This document shows, piece after piece, positions 24,906 through 34,838 of a stretch of 64,000 nucleotides of DNA. This DNA is from Thalassovita autumnalis (GTDB taxonomy: Bacteria > Pseudomonadota > Alphaproteobacteria > Rhodobacterales > Rhodobacteraceae). The number at the start of each line of letters is the position of its first letter. Positions within the stretch are counted from its first letter, which is position 1. The notes beneath the pieces are model-generated. The model did not search any database and was not told the DNA's origin. It saw only the letters and a list, made by a program, of their open reading frames with translations. The stretch covers positions 1 to 64,000 of the forward strand of contig NZ_CYSB01000009.1 in assembly GCF_001458255.1 (NCBI RefSeq), written 5' to 3'. The position numbers were made by a program, and so were the translations under genes.

Positions 24906-26390
24906 ATGGCAGAGCAGGGCAAAACGCTGACAGATCTGGGGCTGACCGCCGCAGCTGGGCGTAATCCAGTGATTTCAGATGTTTGTGTGGACAGCCGCGC
25001 CGTGTCAGAGGGGGCATTGTTTGTCGCGCTGCCCGGCACGCAGGTGCATGGCGCCCGCTTCATCCCGATGGCGCTGGACCAGGGGGCGGTTGCGGTTTTG
25101 ACCGATGCCGAAGGGGCTGCGATGGCCCGTGATGCGCTGGATGCCGCCGAAGCCGCCGTTGTGATCGCCGAAGACCCGCGCCAGACGCTGGCCTATACCG
25201 CGGCGCTATGGTTCGGCGCCCAACCGGGCACGATGATTGCGGTTACCGGCACCAATGGCAAAACCTCGGTCTCGACCTTTGCGCGCCAGATCTGGATGGA
25301 ACTGGGCGAAGAGGCGGTGAACCTTGGCACCACCGGGGTAGAGGGCGCCTGGACCGCGCCGCTCAACCACACCACGCCAGAGCCGGTGACGCTGCACCGC
25401 ACCCTGGCCAAAGCCGCCGCTGAGGGCATCACCCATGCCGCGATGGAGGCCTCATCCCACGGGCTGGCGCAGCGCCGTCTGGATGGGGTGCAGCTGAAAG
25501 CGGCAGGGTTCACGAACTTCACCCAGGATCATCTGGATTATCACGAGACCTTTGAAGAATACTTTAACGCCAAGGCCGGCCTCTTTACCCGCGTTTTACC
25601 CGAAGAGGGCACCGTGGTTGTCAATGTCGACGACCCGCGCGGGCAGGATGTTCTGGGGCTGGCTCAGGAACGTGGCCAAAAAGTGATCCGCGTTGGTCGC
25701 ACGCCCGGCTGTGATCTGCAGCTGCAGGGGCAGCGTTTTGACGCCACCGCGCAGGAACTGCGGTTTTCCTTCCGTGGCAAGGTGCACCATTGCCGCCTGC
25801 CGCTCATCGGTGGGTTTCAGGCCGAAAACGTCTTGCTGGCGGCGGGTCTTGTGATTGCCTGCGGCGAAGATCCCGATGCGGTCTTTGAAACCCTGCCGCA
25901 TCTGGGCACCGTACGTGGCCGGATGCAGCTGGCCGCCACCCGTGAAAACGGCGCGGCGGTTTTTGTGGACTACGCCCATACGCCGGATGCGGTGGAAACC
26001 GCGCTGAAGGCCCTGCGCCCCCATGTGATGGGCCGGCTGGTGGTGATCGTGGGCGCGGGGGGCGACCGTGACCGCACCAAACGCCCGTTGATGGGGCAGG
26101 CCGCCGCCGAAAACGCGGATCTGGTCATTGTCAGCGATGACAACCCGCGCAGCGAAGATCCCGCCGTTATCCGCCAGGAGGTGCTCCTGGGCTGCCCCAA
26201 TGCAATTGAGGTTGGCGACCGGGCCGAGGCGATCCTGCGCGGCATCGATGCGCTGGGGCCGGGCGATGCGCTGCTGATTGCCGGCAAAGGCCATGAAACA
26301 GGCCAGACCGTGGGCGATGTGGTGTACCCGTTTGATGATGTGGAACAGGCCAGCCTTGCGGTTTCGGCCCTGGATGGAGGTCTGGCATGA
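24906..26390 (+). CDS. murE: UDP-MurNAc-tripeptide synthetase (meso-DAP adding)
   Basis: Cytoplasmic Mur ligase that adds meso-diaminopimelate to UDP-MurNAc-Ala-Glu. The 494-residue chain has the N-terminal UDP-binding domain, the ATP site TGTNGKTS (Lys119), the central domain, and the C-terminal domain with DNPR at 412-415, the signature for meso-DAP rather than lysine. GGGAAAGG lies upstream of the ATG. The stop overlaps the murF start (ATGA). Confidence 0.97.
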   Translation: MAEQGKTLTDLGLTAAAGRNPVISDVCVDSRAVSEGALFVALPGTQVHGARFIPMALDQGAVAVLTDAEGAAMARDALDAAEAAVVIAEDPRQTLAYTAALWFGAQPGTMIAVTGTNGKTSVSTFARQIWMELGEEAVNLGTTGVEGAWTAPLNHTTPEPVTLHRTLAKAAAEGITHAAMEASSHGLAQRRLDGVQLKAAGFTNFTQDHLDYHETFEEYFNAKAGLFTRVLPEEGTVVVNVDDPRGQDVLGLAQERGQKVIRVGRTPGCDLQLQGQRFDATAQELRFSFRGKVHHCRLPLIGGFQAENVLLAAGLVIACGEDPDAVFETLPHLGTVRGRMQLAATRENGAAVFVDYAHTPDAVETALKALRPHVMGRLVVIVGAGGDRDRTKRPLMGQAAAENADLVIVSDDNPRSEDPAVIRQEVLLGCPNAIEVGDRAEAILRGIDALGPGDALLIAGKGHETGQTVGDVVYPFDDVEQASLAVSALDGGLA

Positions 26391-27829
26391 CCCTTTGGAC
26401 CGCAACTGAGGCCGCCGCTGCCACCGGCGGGCAGGCGATTGGCGACTGGCAGGTCACCGGTGTGTCCATCGACACCCGCACCATTCAGCCCGGTGATCTG
26501 TTTGTCGCACTGAAGGCCGCCCGCGATGGCCATGATTTCGTTGCGCAAGCGCTGGAAAAAGGGGCTGCCGCCGCATTGGTCAGTCACCGCCCACCGGGCG
26601 TGGCTGAGGATGCGCCGCTGCTGATCGTTGACGATGTGCTGCCGGGGCTTGAAGCACTGGGGCGCGCCGCGCGCTTGCGCACTGCGGCGCAGGTGGTGGC
26701 CGTCACAGGGTCCGTTGGCAAAACCTCGACCAAGGAAATGCTGCGCGATGTCTTGTCGGCGCAGGGCAAAACCCATGTGGCCGAAGCCAGCTACAACAAC
26801 CACTGGGGCGTGCCGCTGACCCTGGCGCGGATGCCGGCCGACACCGAATTTGCGGTGATCGAAATTGGCATGAACCATCCCGGTGAAATTGCCCCGCTGG
26901 CCCAGATGGCCCGGCCTCATGTGGCTATGGTCACCACGGTTGCCGCCGCTCATCTAGAGGCTTTTGAGAACATCGAAGGCATCGCGCATGAAAAGGCGGC
27001 GATCTTTGACGGGCTGGAGCCGGGCGGCGTGGCCGTCAGCAACGGCGATCTTGATACGGCAGCTGTCCTCGAGGCCAAAGCGGATGAGAGGGCAGCAGAA
27101 ACCCTGCTGTTTGGGGAAGCTGAGCGCAACGCCTATCAGATCACCAAACTGTCGCTGATTGACACCGTCACCGTGGCAGAGGGGCAGGCGGGCGATCTGC
27201 CGGTTCTTTACAAAATCATGGCCGCGGGGCGCCATTTTGCCGTCAACGGCATGGGCGTTTTGGCCGTGGTCGATGCGCTGAAACTTGATGTGGCGCTGGC
27301 CGCCGCCGATCTCGCCCGCTGGGCCCCGCCTGCGGGCCGTGGGCAGCGTGAACGGATCCAGCTGGACCCGGTGCTGAGCGAACAGGCGATTGAGCTGATC
27401 GATGACGCCTTCAACGCCAACCCCACATCCATGGTGGCCGCGCTGGAAGTGCTGGCCGCAGCCAAACCGCAGGACGGTCTGGGCCGGATCGAAAAGGGCC
27501 GCCGCATCGCGGTGCTGGGCGACATGCTGGAATTGGGGCCAGAGGAAATGGCCCTGCATGAGGCGGTGGCGGATCTGCCCTTCCTTGACGGCATTGACCT
27601 TATCCATTGTGTCGGCCCGCGGATGAACCGCCTCTGGGCCAGGTTGCCGGACAGCATCCGTGGCGATTGGGTCGAAGAGGCCGAAACCATGGCCGATCGC
27701 GCCCATAGGTTGATCGATGCCGGCGATGTTGTGCTTGTTAAGGGGTCTAAGGGGGCAAAAGTCTCCAAGGTTGTTGACGCGATAAGAAAACTGGGCCATG
27801 CCGCGCCCCAATCTGAACAAGAGGCCTGA
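26387..27829 (+). CDS. murF: UDP-MurNAc-tripeptide D-Ala-D-Ala ligase
   Basis: Mur ligase adding D-Ala-D-Ala to the tripeptide precursor. The 480-residue protein has the N-terminal domain ([14 protein letters not shown]), the ATP site TGSVGKTS (Lys112), the [10 protein letters not shown] motif, and [11 protein letters not shown] typical of MurF. It overlaps murE by 4 bases and is followed by mraY after 2 bases. Confidence 0.97.
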   Translation: MTLWTATEAAAATGGQAIGDWQVTGVSIDTRTIQPGDLFVALKAARDGHDFVAQALEKGAAAALVSHRPPGVAEDAPLLIVDDVLPGLEALGRAARLRTAAQVVAVTGSVGKTSTKEMLRDVLSAQGKTHVAEASYNNHWGVPLTLARMPADTEFAVIEIGMNHPGEIAPLAQMARPHVAMVTTVAAAHLEAFENIEGIAHEKAAIFDGLEPGGVAVSNGDLDTAAVLEAKADERAAETLLFGEAERNAYQITKLSLIDTVTVAEGQAGDLPVLYKIMAAGRHFAVNGMGVLAVVDALKLDVALAAADLARWAPPAGRGQRERIQLDPVLSEQAIELIDDAFNANPTSMVAALEVLAAAKPQDGLGRIEKGRRIAVLGDMLELGPEEMALHEAVADLPFLDGIDLIHCVGPRMNRLWARLPDSIRGDWVEEAETMADRAHRLIDAGDVVLVKGSKGAKVSKVVDAIRKLGHAAPQSEQEA

Positions 27830-27831
27830 GC

Positions 27832-28914
27832 ATGCTCTATTGGTTGACCGAACTCTCGGACGGTGGCGACTTCTTTAACCTGTTTCGCTACATCACCTTC
27901 CGCGCCGGTGGCGCCTTCATGACAGCGCTGATCTTTGGTTTCCTCTTTGGCAAGCCGCTGATCAACGTGCTGCGCCGCAAACAGGGCAAAGGTCAGCCCA
28001 TCCGCGATGATGGCCCCGAAGGTCATTTTGTAAAGGCCGGCACGCCGACCATGGGCGGGCTGCTGATCGTTGGGGCGCTGTTGACCTCCACCGTGATGTG
28101 GGCGCGTCTGGACAATCCCTTTGTCTGGCTGGTGCTCTTTGTGACCATGAGCTTTGCCGCCATCGGCTTTGCTGATGACTTTGCCAAAGTCTCCAAACAG
28201 AACACCGCAGGTGTGCCCGGTAAGGTGCGACTCTTGTTGGGGTTCCTGATCTCGGGCATCGCGGGCTACTGGGCCACGATGTATCACCCCGAAACGCTGC
28301 AGAACCAACTGGCGCTGCCGGTGTTCAAGGACACGCTGCTCTATCTGGGTTACTTCTTCATTCCCTTTGCAATGATCGTCATCGTGGGCTCCGCCAATGC
28401 GGTCAATCTGACCGATGGTCTGGACGGTCTGGCGATCATGCCGGTGATGATCGCAGCTGGTGCGCTGGGGGTGATCGCCTATGCAGTGGGCCGCGTTGAC
28501 TTCACCAGCTATCTGGATGTGCATTACGTGCCGGGCACCGGGGAGATCCTGATCTTTGTCGCGGGCCTCATCGGCGGGGGCCTGGGCTTCCTGTGGTACA
28601 ACGCCCCGCCTGCGGCTGTCTTCATGGGCGACACCGGCTCGCTGGCCCTTGGCGGTGCCTTGGGCGCAATTGCCGTGGCCACCAAGCATGAGATTGTCTG
28701 GGCCGTGATCGGTGGCTTGTTTGTGGTTGAGGCGCTGAGTGTCATCATTCAGGTGCTCTACTTCAAACGCACCGGCAAACGCGTGTTCCTGATGGCCCCA
28801 ATCCACCACCACTATGAGAAAAAGGGCTGGGCCGAACCCCAGATCGTGATCCGCTTCTGGATCATCGCCCTGATCCTCGCCATGATTGGCCTCGCCACGC
28901 TGAAAGTGCGGTAA
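27832..28914 (+). CDS. mraY: phospho-MurNAc-pentapeptide transferase
   Basis: Integral membrane enzyme that moves phospho-MurNAc-pentapeptide to undecaprenyl phosphate, making lipid I. The 360 residues form about ten helices. The Mg-binding and catalytic stretches GFADDFAKV and [10 protein letters not shown] are present, as is the [11 protein letters not shown] motif. Unlike a typical dcw operon, a strong terminator follows the stop codon at once, so murD needs another promoter. Confidence 0.97.
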   Translation: MLYWLTELSDGGDFFNLFRYITFRAGGAFMTALIFGFLFGKPLINVLRRKQGKGQPIRDDGPEGHFVKAGTPTMGGLLIVGALLTSTVMWARLDNPFVWLVLFVTMSFAAIGFADDFAKVSKQNTAGVPGKVRLLLGFLISGIAGYWATMYHPETLQNQLALPVFKDTLLYLGYFFIPFAMIVIVGSANAVNLTDGLDGLAIMPVMIAAGALGVIAYAVGRVDFTSYLDVHYVPGTGEILIFVAGLIGGGLGFLWYNAPPAAVFMGDTGSLALGGALGAIAVATKHEIVWAVIGGLFVVEALSVIIQVLYFKRTGKRVFLMAPIHHHYEKKGWAEPQIVIRFWIIALILAMIGLATLKVR

Positions 28915-28918
28915 AAAG

Positions 28919-28943
28919 AAAGCACCCCACGGGGTGCTTTTTT
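28919..28943 (+). terminator. strong Rho-independent terminator after mraY
   Basis: An 8 bp perfect stem (AGCACCCC with GGGGTGCT, loop AC), extended by A-T pairs, is followed by five more T. It starts 4 bases after the mraY stop and splits the dcw cluster into two transcription units. Confidence 0.9.
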
Positions 28944-29058
28944 ATGCGGGGAGGGGGCGCTCGTACGTAACTACCGCGGATCTCCATTTCTGTAACGACT
29001 GTTCAAGCCCAAAGCTGCTTTTGGTCGCGGGTTCTTACTTCTATTATTCAACTCCTCA

Positions 29059-29086
29059 TTGCAGACATCATTTGGGCTAGTATAGC
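29059..29086 (+). promoter_or_regulatory. candidate promoter of the gene inserted after mraY
   Basis: TTGCAG (29059-29064) and TATAGC (29081-29086) are 16 bp apart in an AT-rich stretch, directly before the gene of unknown function. Confidence 0.4.
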
Positions 29087-29115
29087 GTGCGCCTAGATTG
29101 ATGGAGGCAAAGCTA

Positions 29116-29652
29116 TTGAAAAACTACGTGATTGTTGGATTGCTGGGTCTTGTTGCCGCTTTGGTCATCGGCATAGAGCCTGTGCAGCGGACAATAAATG
29201 AGGCAACGCAAAAAGGCACTTTAAAGGGCGTTGAAAGTTGCATGGACTATTCGGATAGTGAACTTCTCTCTGACGATGCAATCCGAACAACATGCGTAAG
29301 CACGTTTCAAAAACGTTTATTTCGACAAGACCACGCGACAGGGCGTGCCGGACCAAGAATGATCGAAGGAAGCTTGGGCTGGGGAGGCACACTTGAAAAC
29401 AAGACACCAGATCATGTCACCACTTGGGTAAAGATTTCGGTAAGTATTTTCGATGAGGAGGGAAAAGAAAATGAACACTTCACAGAAACATCGATATGGA
29501 TTGATCCGTTAGGCAAAACTGAATTCAGTGTAGATCTGCCGGACGTTGAGGCCGAGCAAATTGAGGCCTTCAAGTTTTGCGATCATGATGATGCAGAACC
29601 GAAGGCGTGTTTCACTTGGGGTGTCGCAGATGTGATGGGCCTTACGGTCTAG
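29116..29652 (+). CDS. membrane-anchored protein of unknown function inside dcw
   Basis: A 178-residue protein with one N-terminal membrane anchor (KNYVIVGLLGLVAALVIG) and an acidic outer domain holding four Cys (SCMD, TTCVS, KFCDH, KACFT), which may form disulfides. I recognise no family. The TTG at 29116 follows GGAGG by 8 bases; an ATG at 29101 in the same frame has no ribosome site. The DNA is clearly AT-richer than its neighbours and it lies between a strong terminator and murD, so it looks like an insertion. It is not part of the usual dcw set. Confidence 0.65.
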   Translation: MKNYVIVGLLGLVAALVIGIEPVQRTINEATQKGTLKGVESCMDYSDSELLSDDAIRTTCVSTFQKRLFRQDHATGRAGPRMIEGSLGWGGTLENKTPDHVTTWVKISVSIFDEEGKENEHFTETSIWIDPLGKTEFSVDLPDVEAEQIEAFKFCDHDDAEPKACFTWGVADVMGLTV

Positions 29653-29819
29653 TTTCTGGGTGGTTCGCAAAAAGGTGCGTCCCCAATTTAGAGAGCTTTT
29701 TGCTCTTGGTCCCATTCCGTCCCTCCACCACCCATCCATCCTCCCCCCACACAATCCCCCACTGGCAAAGTTGGGCATAATTCGGTAGCGCTGAACAAAG
29801 CAAGTTTATGGGGGCGTGT

Positions 29820-31223
29820 ATGATTCCGGTATCGGGTTTTGAGGGCAAATCGGTTGCGGTGTTGGGCTTGGGCCGGTCGGGCCTTTCGGCGGCGCGCGCA
29901 TTGGAGGCCGGGGGCGCCACGCCGGTCTGCTGGGATGACAATGCCGCCGCACGTGAACGGGCTGAGGGGGAAGGGTTCGAAATCCGCGATCTCAGCCGCA
30001 ACAGTGCTTTTGAGGGGATCAGCTGGCTGGTGGTCAGCCCCGGTATTCCGCATCTTTACCCCAACCCGAACAAGGTGATCGCCGCCGCCTGGGAGGCTGG
30101 CGTGCCGGTCGACAATGACATCGGCTTGTTCTTCCGCTCCTTCGGGTCAGGCGAATGGGACATGTATGACCAGCCGCCGCGTGTTGTGGCCGTAACCGGC
30201 TCCAACGGCAAATCCACCACCTCAGCCCTGATCCATCATGTGCTGACCGAGGCAGGCAAACCCGCGCAGCTGGCCGGCAACATCGGGCGCGGTGTCCTGG
30301 ATATCGACCCACCTGAGGATGGCGGCGTGGTGGTGCTGGAGCTTTCCAGCTACCAGACCGATCTGGCGCGCGCGCTGACGCCTGACATTGCCGTCTTTAC
30401 CAACCTCAGCCCGGATCATCTGGATCGCCATGCCGGTATGGGCGGCTATTTCGCTGCCAAACGTCGCCTCTTTGCCGAAGGTGGGCCGGACCGCGCCATC
30501 ATCGGCGTGGATGAGGCGGAGGGCCGCTATATGGTCAACCAGCTGACCCATGGCGCGGCGGATGATCGGGTGATCCGGATTTCTGCGGCGGGGAAACTCA
30601 GCGGGCCTGGCTGGAACGTCTTTGCCCGCAAAGGGTTCCTCAGCGAATACCGCAAAGGATGTCAGGCCGGATCCATCGACCTGCGCCAGGTGCCCGGGCT
30701 GCCCGGCGCGCATAACCATCAAAACGCCTGCGCCGCCTATGCCGCCTGTCGCGCCTTGGGGCTGGCGCCGCGTCTGATCGAGGATGCGTTCCACAGCTTT
30801 GCCGGTCTGCCGCACCGCAGCCAGCGGGTGGGCGAAAAAGACGGTGTGTCCTATGTGAACGATTCCAAAGCGACCAATGTCGATGCGGCGCTGAAGGCGT
30901 TGCAGGCCTTTGACAACATCCGCTGGATCTGCGGCGGCTTGGAAAAAGAGGGCGGCCTGGAGGCGCTGCAACCCGCGTTGCGCCATGTCACCAAAGCCTA
31001 TGTCATCGGCCGCGAAGCCGCCAATTTCGCCCTTCAGCTTGAGGGCTGTGAGGCTGAGGTCTGCACCACAATGGCCGAAGCCGTGGCCCGCGCCAGTGCG
31101 GATGCCGAGCCCGGCGATACCGTGCTTCTGGCCCCAGCCGCTGCCAGCTTTGACCAATACGACAGCTTCGAAAAACGCGGTGAGGATTTCATCGCCGAGG
31201 TTGAAAAACAACTATCCCGCTGA
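29820..31223 (+). CDS. murD: UDP-MurNAc-L-Ala:D-Glu ligase
   Basis: Cytoplasmic Mur ligase that adds D-glutamate to UDP-MurNAc-L-alanine. The 467-residue protein has an N-terminal Rossmann-like domain ([10 protein letters not shown]), the ATP site TGSNGKST (Lys131), the LSSYQTDLA stretch, and the [11 protein letters not shown] motif of the C-terminal domain. ATG 29820 is preferred because GGGGGC precedes it; an in-frame ATG 12 bases earlier has no ribosome site. It is cut off from mraY by a terminator and a foreign-looking gene, so its own promoter is expected in the 150 bases upstream. Confidence 0.96.
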   Translation: MIPVSGFEGKSVAVLGLGRSGLSAARALEAGGATPVCWDDNAAARERAEGEGFEIRDLSRNSAFEGISWLVVSPGIPHLYPNPNKVIAAAWEAGVPVDNDIGLFFRSFGSGEWDMYDQPPRVVAVTGSNGKSTTSALIHHVLTEAGKPAQLAGNIGRGVLDIDPPEDGGVVVLELSSYQTDLARALTPDIAVFTNLSPDHLDRHAGMGGYFAAKRRLFAEGGPDRAIIGVDEAEGRYMVNQLTHGAADDRVIRISAAGKLSGPGWNVFARKGFLSEYRKGCQAGSIDLRQVPGLPGAHNHQNACAAYAACRALGLAPRLIEDAFHSFAGLPHRSQRVGEKDGVSYVNDSKATNVDAALKALQAFDNIRWICGGLEKEGGLEALQPALRHVTKAYVIGREAANFALQLEGCEAEVCTTMAEAVARASADAEPGDTVLLAPAAASFDQYDSFEKRGEDFIAEVEKQLSR

Positions 31224-31304
31224 CCCTGATCGCACTGGGGTGATTTGACAGGTGACCGCTGAGCTGCAAGGCTTTCTCCATTATTTTATGGATTGGAGAA
31301 AGCT

Positions 31305-32099
31305 ATGTTTAAGAAAAGTCTTTCGATCACCTGTGCCCTTTTTCTGGCGGCAACTTCCGCTTCGGCGGAGATGGGGTTCGTCACCATTGATACCGATCAG
31401 ATCGGCATAACAACCCCGCTGACCTGGTGTGAAATGGACCCGGCCTGTGATCCGCTGCCGATGGCCAGTATTGAGGCCTTTGCAAATCGTGCCAAGGACA
31501 ACGCGGCCCTGATCATGTATCGCAGCCCAAATGAAGGCGATGCATCGCAGGAGATGAAGCAACTGATTGCTGACCTGAACACCCATCAGGATGAGACAAT
31601 CAAGGTCTGTATTGAACAGGTCAAATTGGCGGGCGGTCCTGACGCCACACCACCAGACGGTGTTGAATATATGCCCTGTTACGGGCAGGAGTTTCTGCAG
31701 TCTCAGGTCTTTAACTTTGACATGGGGGCAAATGCCGTCGTCCCGACGATCGGGGTTGTCGATATTGCTGCCGGCCGTGGGGACCGTGATTTGGCGGCAA
31801 AGTTCATGGAGCAGTCAGGGTTCAATAAATCGGTTCTGGGAAAACTGGCGGCCGGAACGGATTTCAGCGCAATTTCCAAAGACATCACACTGACCGGGGA
31901 CTGGCGGGATGTTCCTGTTCACGTCGGCACCCAGATCCCCGAGATTTGCACGATGATCCTGTGCCAGCAGACATTGGAGCTCGGCGGTGGTGGGATTTGT
32001 GAACAATGCCTCGGCCAGTCTGCGGCCTATTTCCAGCCGTTGATGACGCCGGATCAGGGCCCGGCCCTCGCGACGGATCTGCTGAAACTTTACGAGTAA
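31305..32099 (+). CDS. secreted Cys-containing protein of unknown function
   Basis: A 264-residue protein with a clear signal peptide (MFKKSLSITCALFLAATSASA, cut before E) and several Cys, mostly paired (CEMDPAC, KVCIE, YMPCYG, ICTMILCQQ, ICEQCLG), so it is probably a disulfide-bonded periplasmic protein. I do not recognise the family. ATG 31305 follows GGAGAAA at the right distance; a TTG start 12 bases upstream is less likely. It lies between murD and an antisense flavoprotein gene, within the dcw region, but nothing in it points to a cell-wall role. Confidence 0.65.
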   Translation: MFKKSLSITCALFLAATSASAEMGFVTIDTDQIGITTPLTWCEMDPACDPLPMASIEAFANRAKDNAALIMYRSPNEGDASQEMKQLIADLNTHQDETIKVCIEQVKLAGGPDATPPDGVEYMPCYGQEFLQSQVFNFDMGANAVVPTIGVVDIAAGRGDRDLAAKFMEQSGFNKSVLGKLAAGTDFSAISKDITLTGDWRDVPVHVGTQIPEICTMILCQQTLELGGGGICEQCLGQSAAYFQPLMTPDQGPALATDLLKLYE

Positions 32100-32120
32100 A
32101 ACTGCGGGGGCGTGGGGCGA

Positions 32121-33314
32121 TCACCCGCGCACCCGGATCGCTGTGCCCGCCGCATGGCCCGATGACCAGGCCCATTGGAAGTTGAAGCCGCCCAGCCAGC
32201 CGGTGACATCTGCAGCCTCACCGATCACGTAGAGGCCGGGGACGGTTTTGCTTTCCATCGTTTTGGAGGACAGACCGTCGGTATCGACGCCGCCCAATGT
32301 GACCTCAGCGGTGCGATATCCTTCGGAGCCTGAGGGCAACAGCCGCCAGTTGGTCAGCTGGTCACACAAGGTCCGCAAAGCAGAATCGGATTGGTCAGCC
32401 AGCCGCGCCTTCAGGCCCAGATCCGCGCTGAGGTGGTCAATCAAACGACCGGGCAGCAGCGGGCTGAGCGCGCTGCTGAGCTGTTTGCGACCGGCCTTTT
32501 GCCGCTCCTGGCGCAGAAAGGTGAAGGGATCGGAGGCTGGCAGCAGGTTCAGTGAAATTTCCTCCCCCTCCCGCCAGTAAGATGAGATTTGCAGGATCGA
32601 CGGGCCGGAGAGGCCGCGGTGGGTGAACAGCAGCGCCTCCTCAAAGCTTTTGCCGCCTGCCGTGGCGCGCACTGGCAGTGAGACGCCTGAAATGTCCGCG
32701 AAGCGTTTGTCAGAAAAGGTCAGCGGCACCAGCCCGGCGCGGGTGTCGGTGACCGCCATGCCGAACTGACGCGCCAGATCATAGGCGAGGCCCGTGGCGC
32801 CCATCTTGGGGATCGACTTGCCGCCCGTGGCCAGCACCAGCGCGTCACAGGTCACGGTCTTGCGCTTGCCTTCGCTTTCGATCCTGAGGGTGAAGCCGCT
32901 TTCGGTTTTGGCAACCTCAGTGATGGTGGTTTTCAGCCACAGCGTGGCGCCAGCCCGGGCCATTTCATCCAGCAGCATAGCGATGATCTGTTTGGCGCTG
33001 TCATCGCAAAACAGCTGGCCCAGCGTCTTTTCGTGATAGGCGATGCCGTGGCGCGCCACCATGTCGATGAAATCCCACTGGGTGTAGCGGGCTAGCGCCG
33101 ATTTGTGGAAATGCGGGTTGCCGCCCAGAAAGTTTTCCGGGCCCGCGTACATATTGGTGAAGTTGCAGCGCCCGCCGCCCGAGATGCGGATCTTCTCGCC
33201 CGGGGCTTTGGCATGGTCCAGCACCAGCGTGTCGGGGCCTGCGTGGATCGCACACATCATACCGGCGGCACCGGCGCCAAGGATCACGGTTTTATAATGG
33301 CTGGATTTCTGCAT
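32121..33314 (-). CDS. FAD-dependent oxidoreductase, HI0933/YhiN family
   Basis: A 397-residue flavoprotein of the HI0933-like family (often described as BaiN/YhiN-like). The N-terminal dinucleotide-binding motif VILGAGAAGMMCA, the family motif GGGRCNFTNM, and the C-terminal GWLGGFNFQWAWSSG are visible. The physiological substrate of most members is unknown. ATG 33314 begins MQKSSHYKTV; the longer frame adds 37 unrelated residues. It is antisense to the dcw genes and lies between murD and ftsW, transcribed away from ftsW. Confidence 0.88.
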   Translation of the reverse strand: MQKSSHYKTVILGAGAAGMMCAIHAGPDTLVLDHAKAPGEKIRISGGGRCNFTNMYAGPENFLGGNPHFHKSALARYTQWDFIDMVARHGIAYHEKTLGQLFCDDSAKQIIAMLLDEMARAGATLWLKTTITEVAKTESGFTLRIESEGKRKTVTCDALVLATGGKSIPKMGATGLAYDLARQFGMAVTDTRAGLVPLTFSDKRFADISGVSLPVRATAGGKSFEEALLFTHRGLSGPSILQISSYWREGEEISLNLLPASDPFTFLRQERQKAGRKQLSSALSPLLPGRLIDHLSADLGLKARLADQSDSALRTLCDQLTNWRLLPSGSEGYRTAEVTLGGVDTDGLSSKTMESKTVPGLYVIGEAADVTGWLGGFNFQWAWSSGHAAGTAIRVRG

Positions 33315-33533
33315 GGGCGCGGGGTGCCTGACTGGGCACAAAATTGCAAGTGATCTGACGCATGGGGAGGGAGGGATAGGAGTATTTATCGGATCATTGA
33401 AAGGGACATCTTGCGCCCACAGCACAGCCTGTGCAGCGCGCGGGAATATCCCTAGCCTGATTGCGGCTTTCGCGGTATCATGCAGTCAGACCCCGAAAAG
33501 GGGCAGTGATCGAGGCAGTAAGAGTAGTATCCC

Positions 33534-34700
33534 ATGACAGCAATGGTGCATGGTTCCACCCCCGTGCGGGAAGGGGAACCGGTTCTTCCGAAGTGGTGGC
33601 GGACGCTGGATAAGCTGACCGTCTCCTGCATTCTGATCCTGTTTGGGATCGGGTTGCTTCTGGGGTTTGCGGCCTCACCGCCGCTGGCGGAAAAAAACGG
33701 GTTTCAGCCCTTTCACTATGTGGAGCGGCAGGCGTTTTTTGGCGGCCTAGCTCTGCTGGTGATGTTTGTCACCTCAATGATGTCGCCGCAGCTGGTGCGG
33801 CGGCTGGCGGTGATCGGCTTTGTCTGCGCGCTGATCGCGGTGCTGGGATTGCCGTTTTTTGGCACTGATTTTGGCAAAGGCGCGGTGCGCTGGTATTCGC
33901 TTGGCTTTGCGTCCCTGCAGCCGTCGGAGTTTCTGAAACCCGGCTTCATTGTGGTGGCCGCCTGGCTCTTGGCGGCCAGTCAGGAAATCAATGGCCCGCC
34001 GGGGCGGCTCTGGTCCTTTTTGCTGACCTTTGGCATTGCGGTGGTGCTGGCGCAGCAGCCTGATTTTGGTCAGGCCTCACTGATCCTGTTTGGCTGGGGG
34101 GTGATGTATTTTGTCGCCGGTGCGCCAATGATGCTGCTGGTTGGTATGGCAGGGCTGGTCATTCTGGGGGGCACCTTTGCCTATCACAACTCAGAACACT
34201 TTGCCCGCCGGATCGACGGTTTCATGAACCCCGACATCGATCCGACAACCCAGATTGGCTACGCCACCAATGCGATCCGCGAAGGCGGCTTCTTTGGTGT
34301 GGGTGTTGGTGAGGGCCAGGTGAAATGGTCGCTGCCGGATGCCCATACCGATTTCATCATTGCGGTTGCGGCTGAGGAATACGGTCTGGTGCTGGTGCTG
34401 ATCGTGATCGCGCTTTACGCGCTGATCGTGATGCGGTCCTTCTACCGGCTGATCAAGGAACGCGATCCGTTCATTCGCCTGGCCGGCACCGGTCTGGCGG
34501 CGATGTTCTCGGTACAGGCGCTGATCAACATGGGGGTGGCGGTGCGGCTTTTGCCCTCCAAGGGGATGACCCTGCCGTTTGTCAGCTATGGCGGGTCTTC
34601 GATCATTGCGGGGGGGATTGCCGTCGGCATGTTGCTGGCCTTCACCCGGACGCGGCCACAGGGGCAGATCGGCGACATTCTGCGTGGCCATCGCCGCTGA
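33534..34700 (+). CDS. ftsW: lipid II polymerase FtsW
   Basis: A 388-residue SEDS-family membrane protein that polymerises glycan strands at the septum with FtsI. About ten helices are visible. Family stretches include GAVRWYSLGFASLQPSEFLKP, FVAGAP, NTHTDFI-like DAHTDFIIAVAAEEYG, and the C-terminal PFVSYGGSSI. No good ribosome site precedes the ATG. It begins a new dcw segment after two unrelated genes and is followed by murG after 138 bases. Confidence 0.96.
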   Translation: MTAMVHGSTPVREGEPVLPKWWRTLDKLTVSCILILFGIGLLLGFAASPPLAEKNGFQPFHYVERQAFFGGLALLVMFVTSMMSPQLVRRLAVIGFVCALIAVLGLPFFGTDFGKGAVRWYSLGFASLQPSEFLKPGFIVVAAWLLAASQEINGPPGRLWSFLLTFGIAVVLAQQPDFGQASLILFGWGVMYFVAGAPMMLLVGMAGLVILGGTFAYHNSEHFARRIDGFMNPDIDPTTQIGYATNAIREGGFFGVGVGEGQVKWSLPDAHTDFIIAVAAEEYGLVLVLIVIALYALIVMRSFYRLIKERDPFIRLAGTGLAAMFSVQALINMGVAVRLLPSKGMTLPFVSYGGSSIIAGGIAVGMLLAFTRTRPQGQIGDILRGHRR

Positions 34701-34838
34701 GGGGAGAGGGCGCTTTCCAAAGGCGCGGCTTTTCTTCTAAAGACAATGCTTCGGGGCCTGCCGACCGATCTGGCAGCGGCCCCAAACGGAATGTGACGGA
34801 ATATCTGGCCCCGTGATGGGCCGGGCAGGAGGCAGAAG

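Noticed and set aside
34701-34757. Hairpin with a T-rich tail between ftsW and murG as a terminator
   Set aside because: The stem is short and bulged and the tail is broken by C, so termination inside this segment is doubtful.
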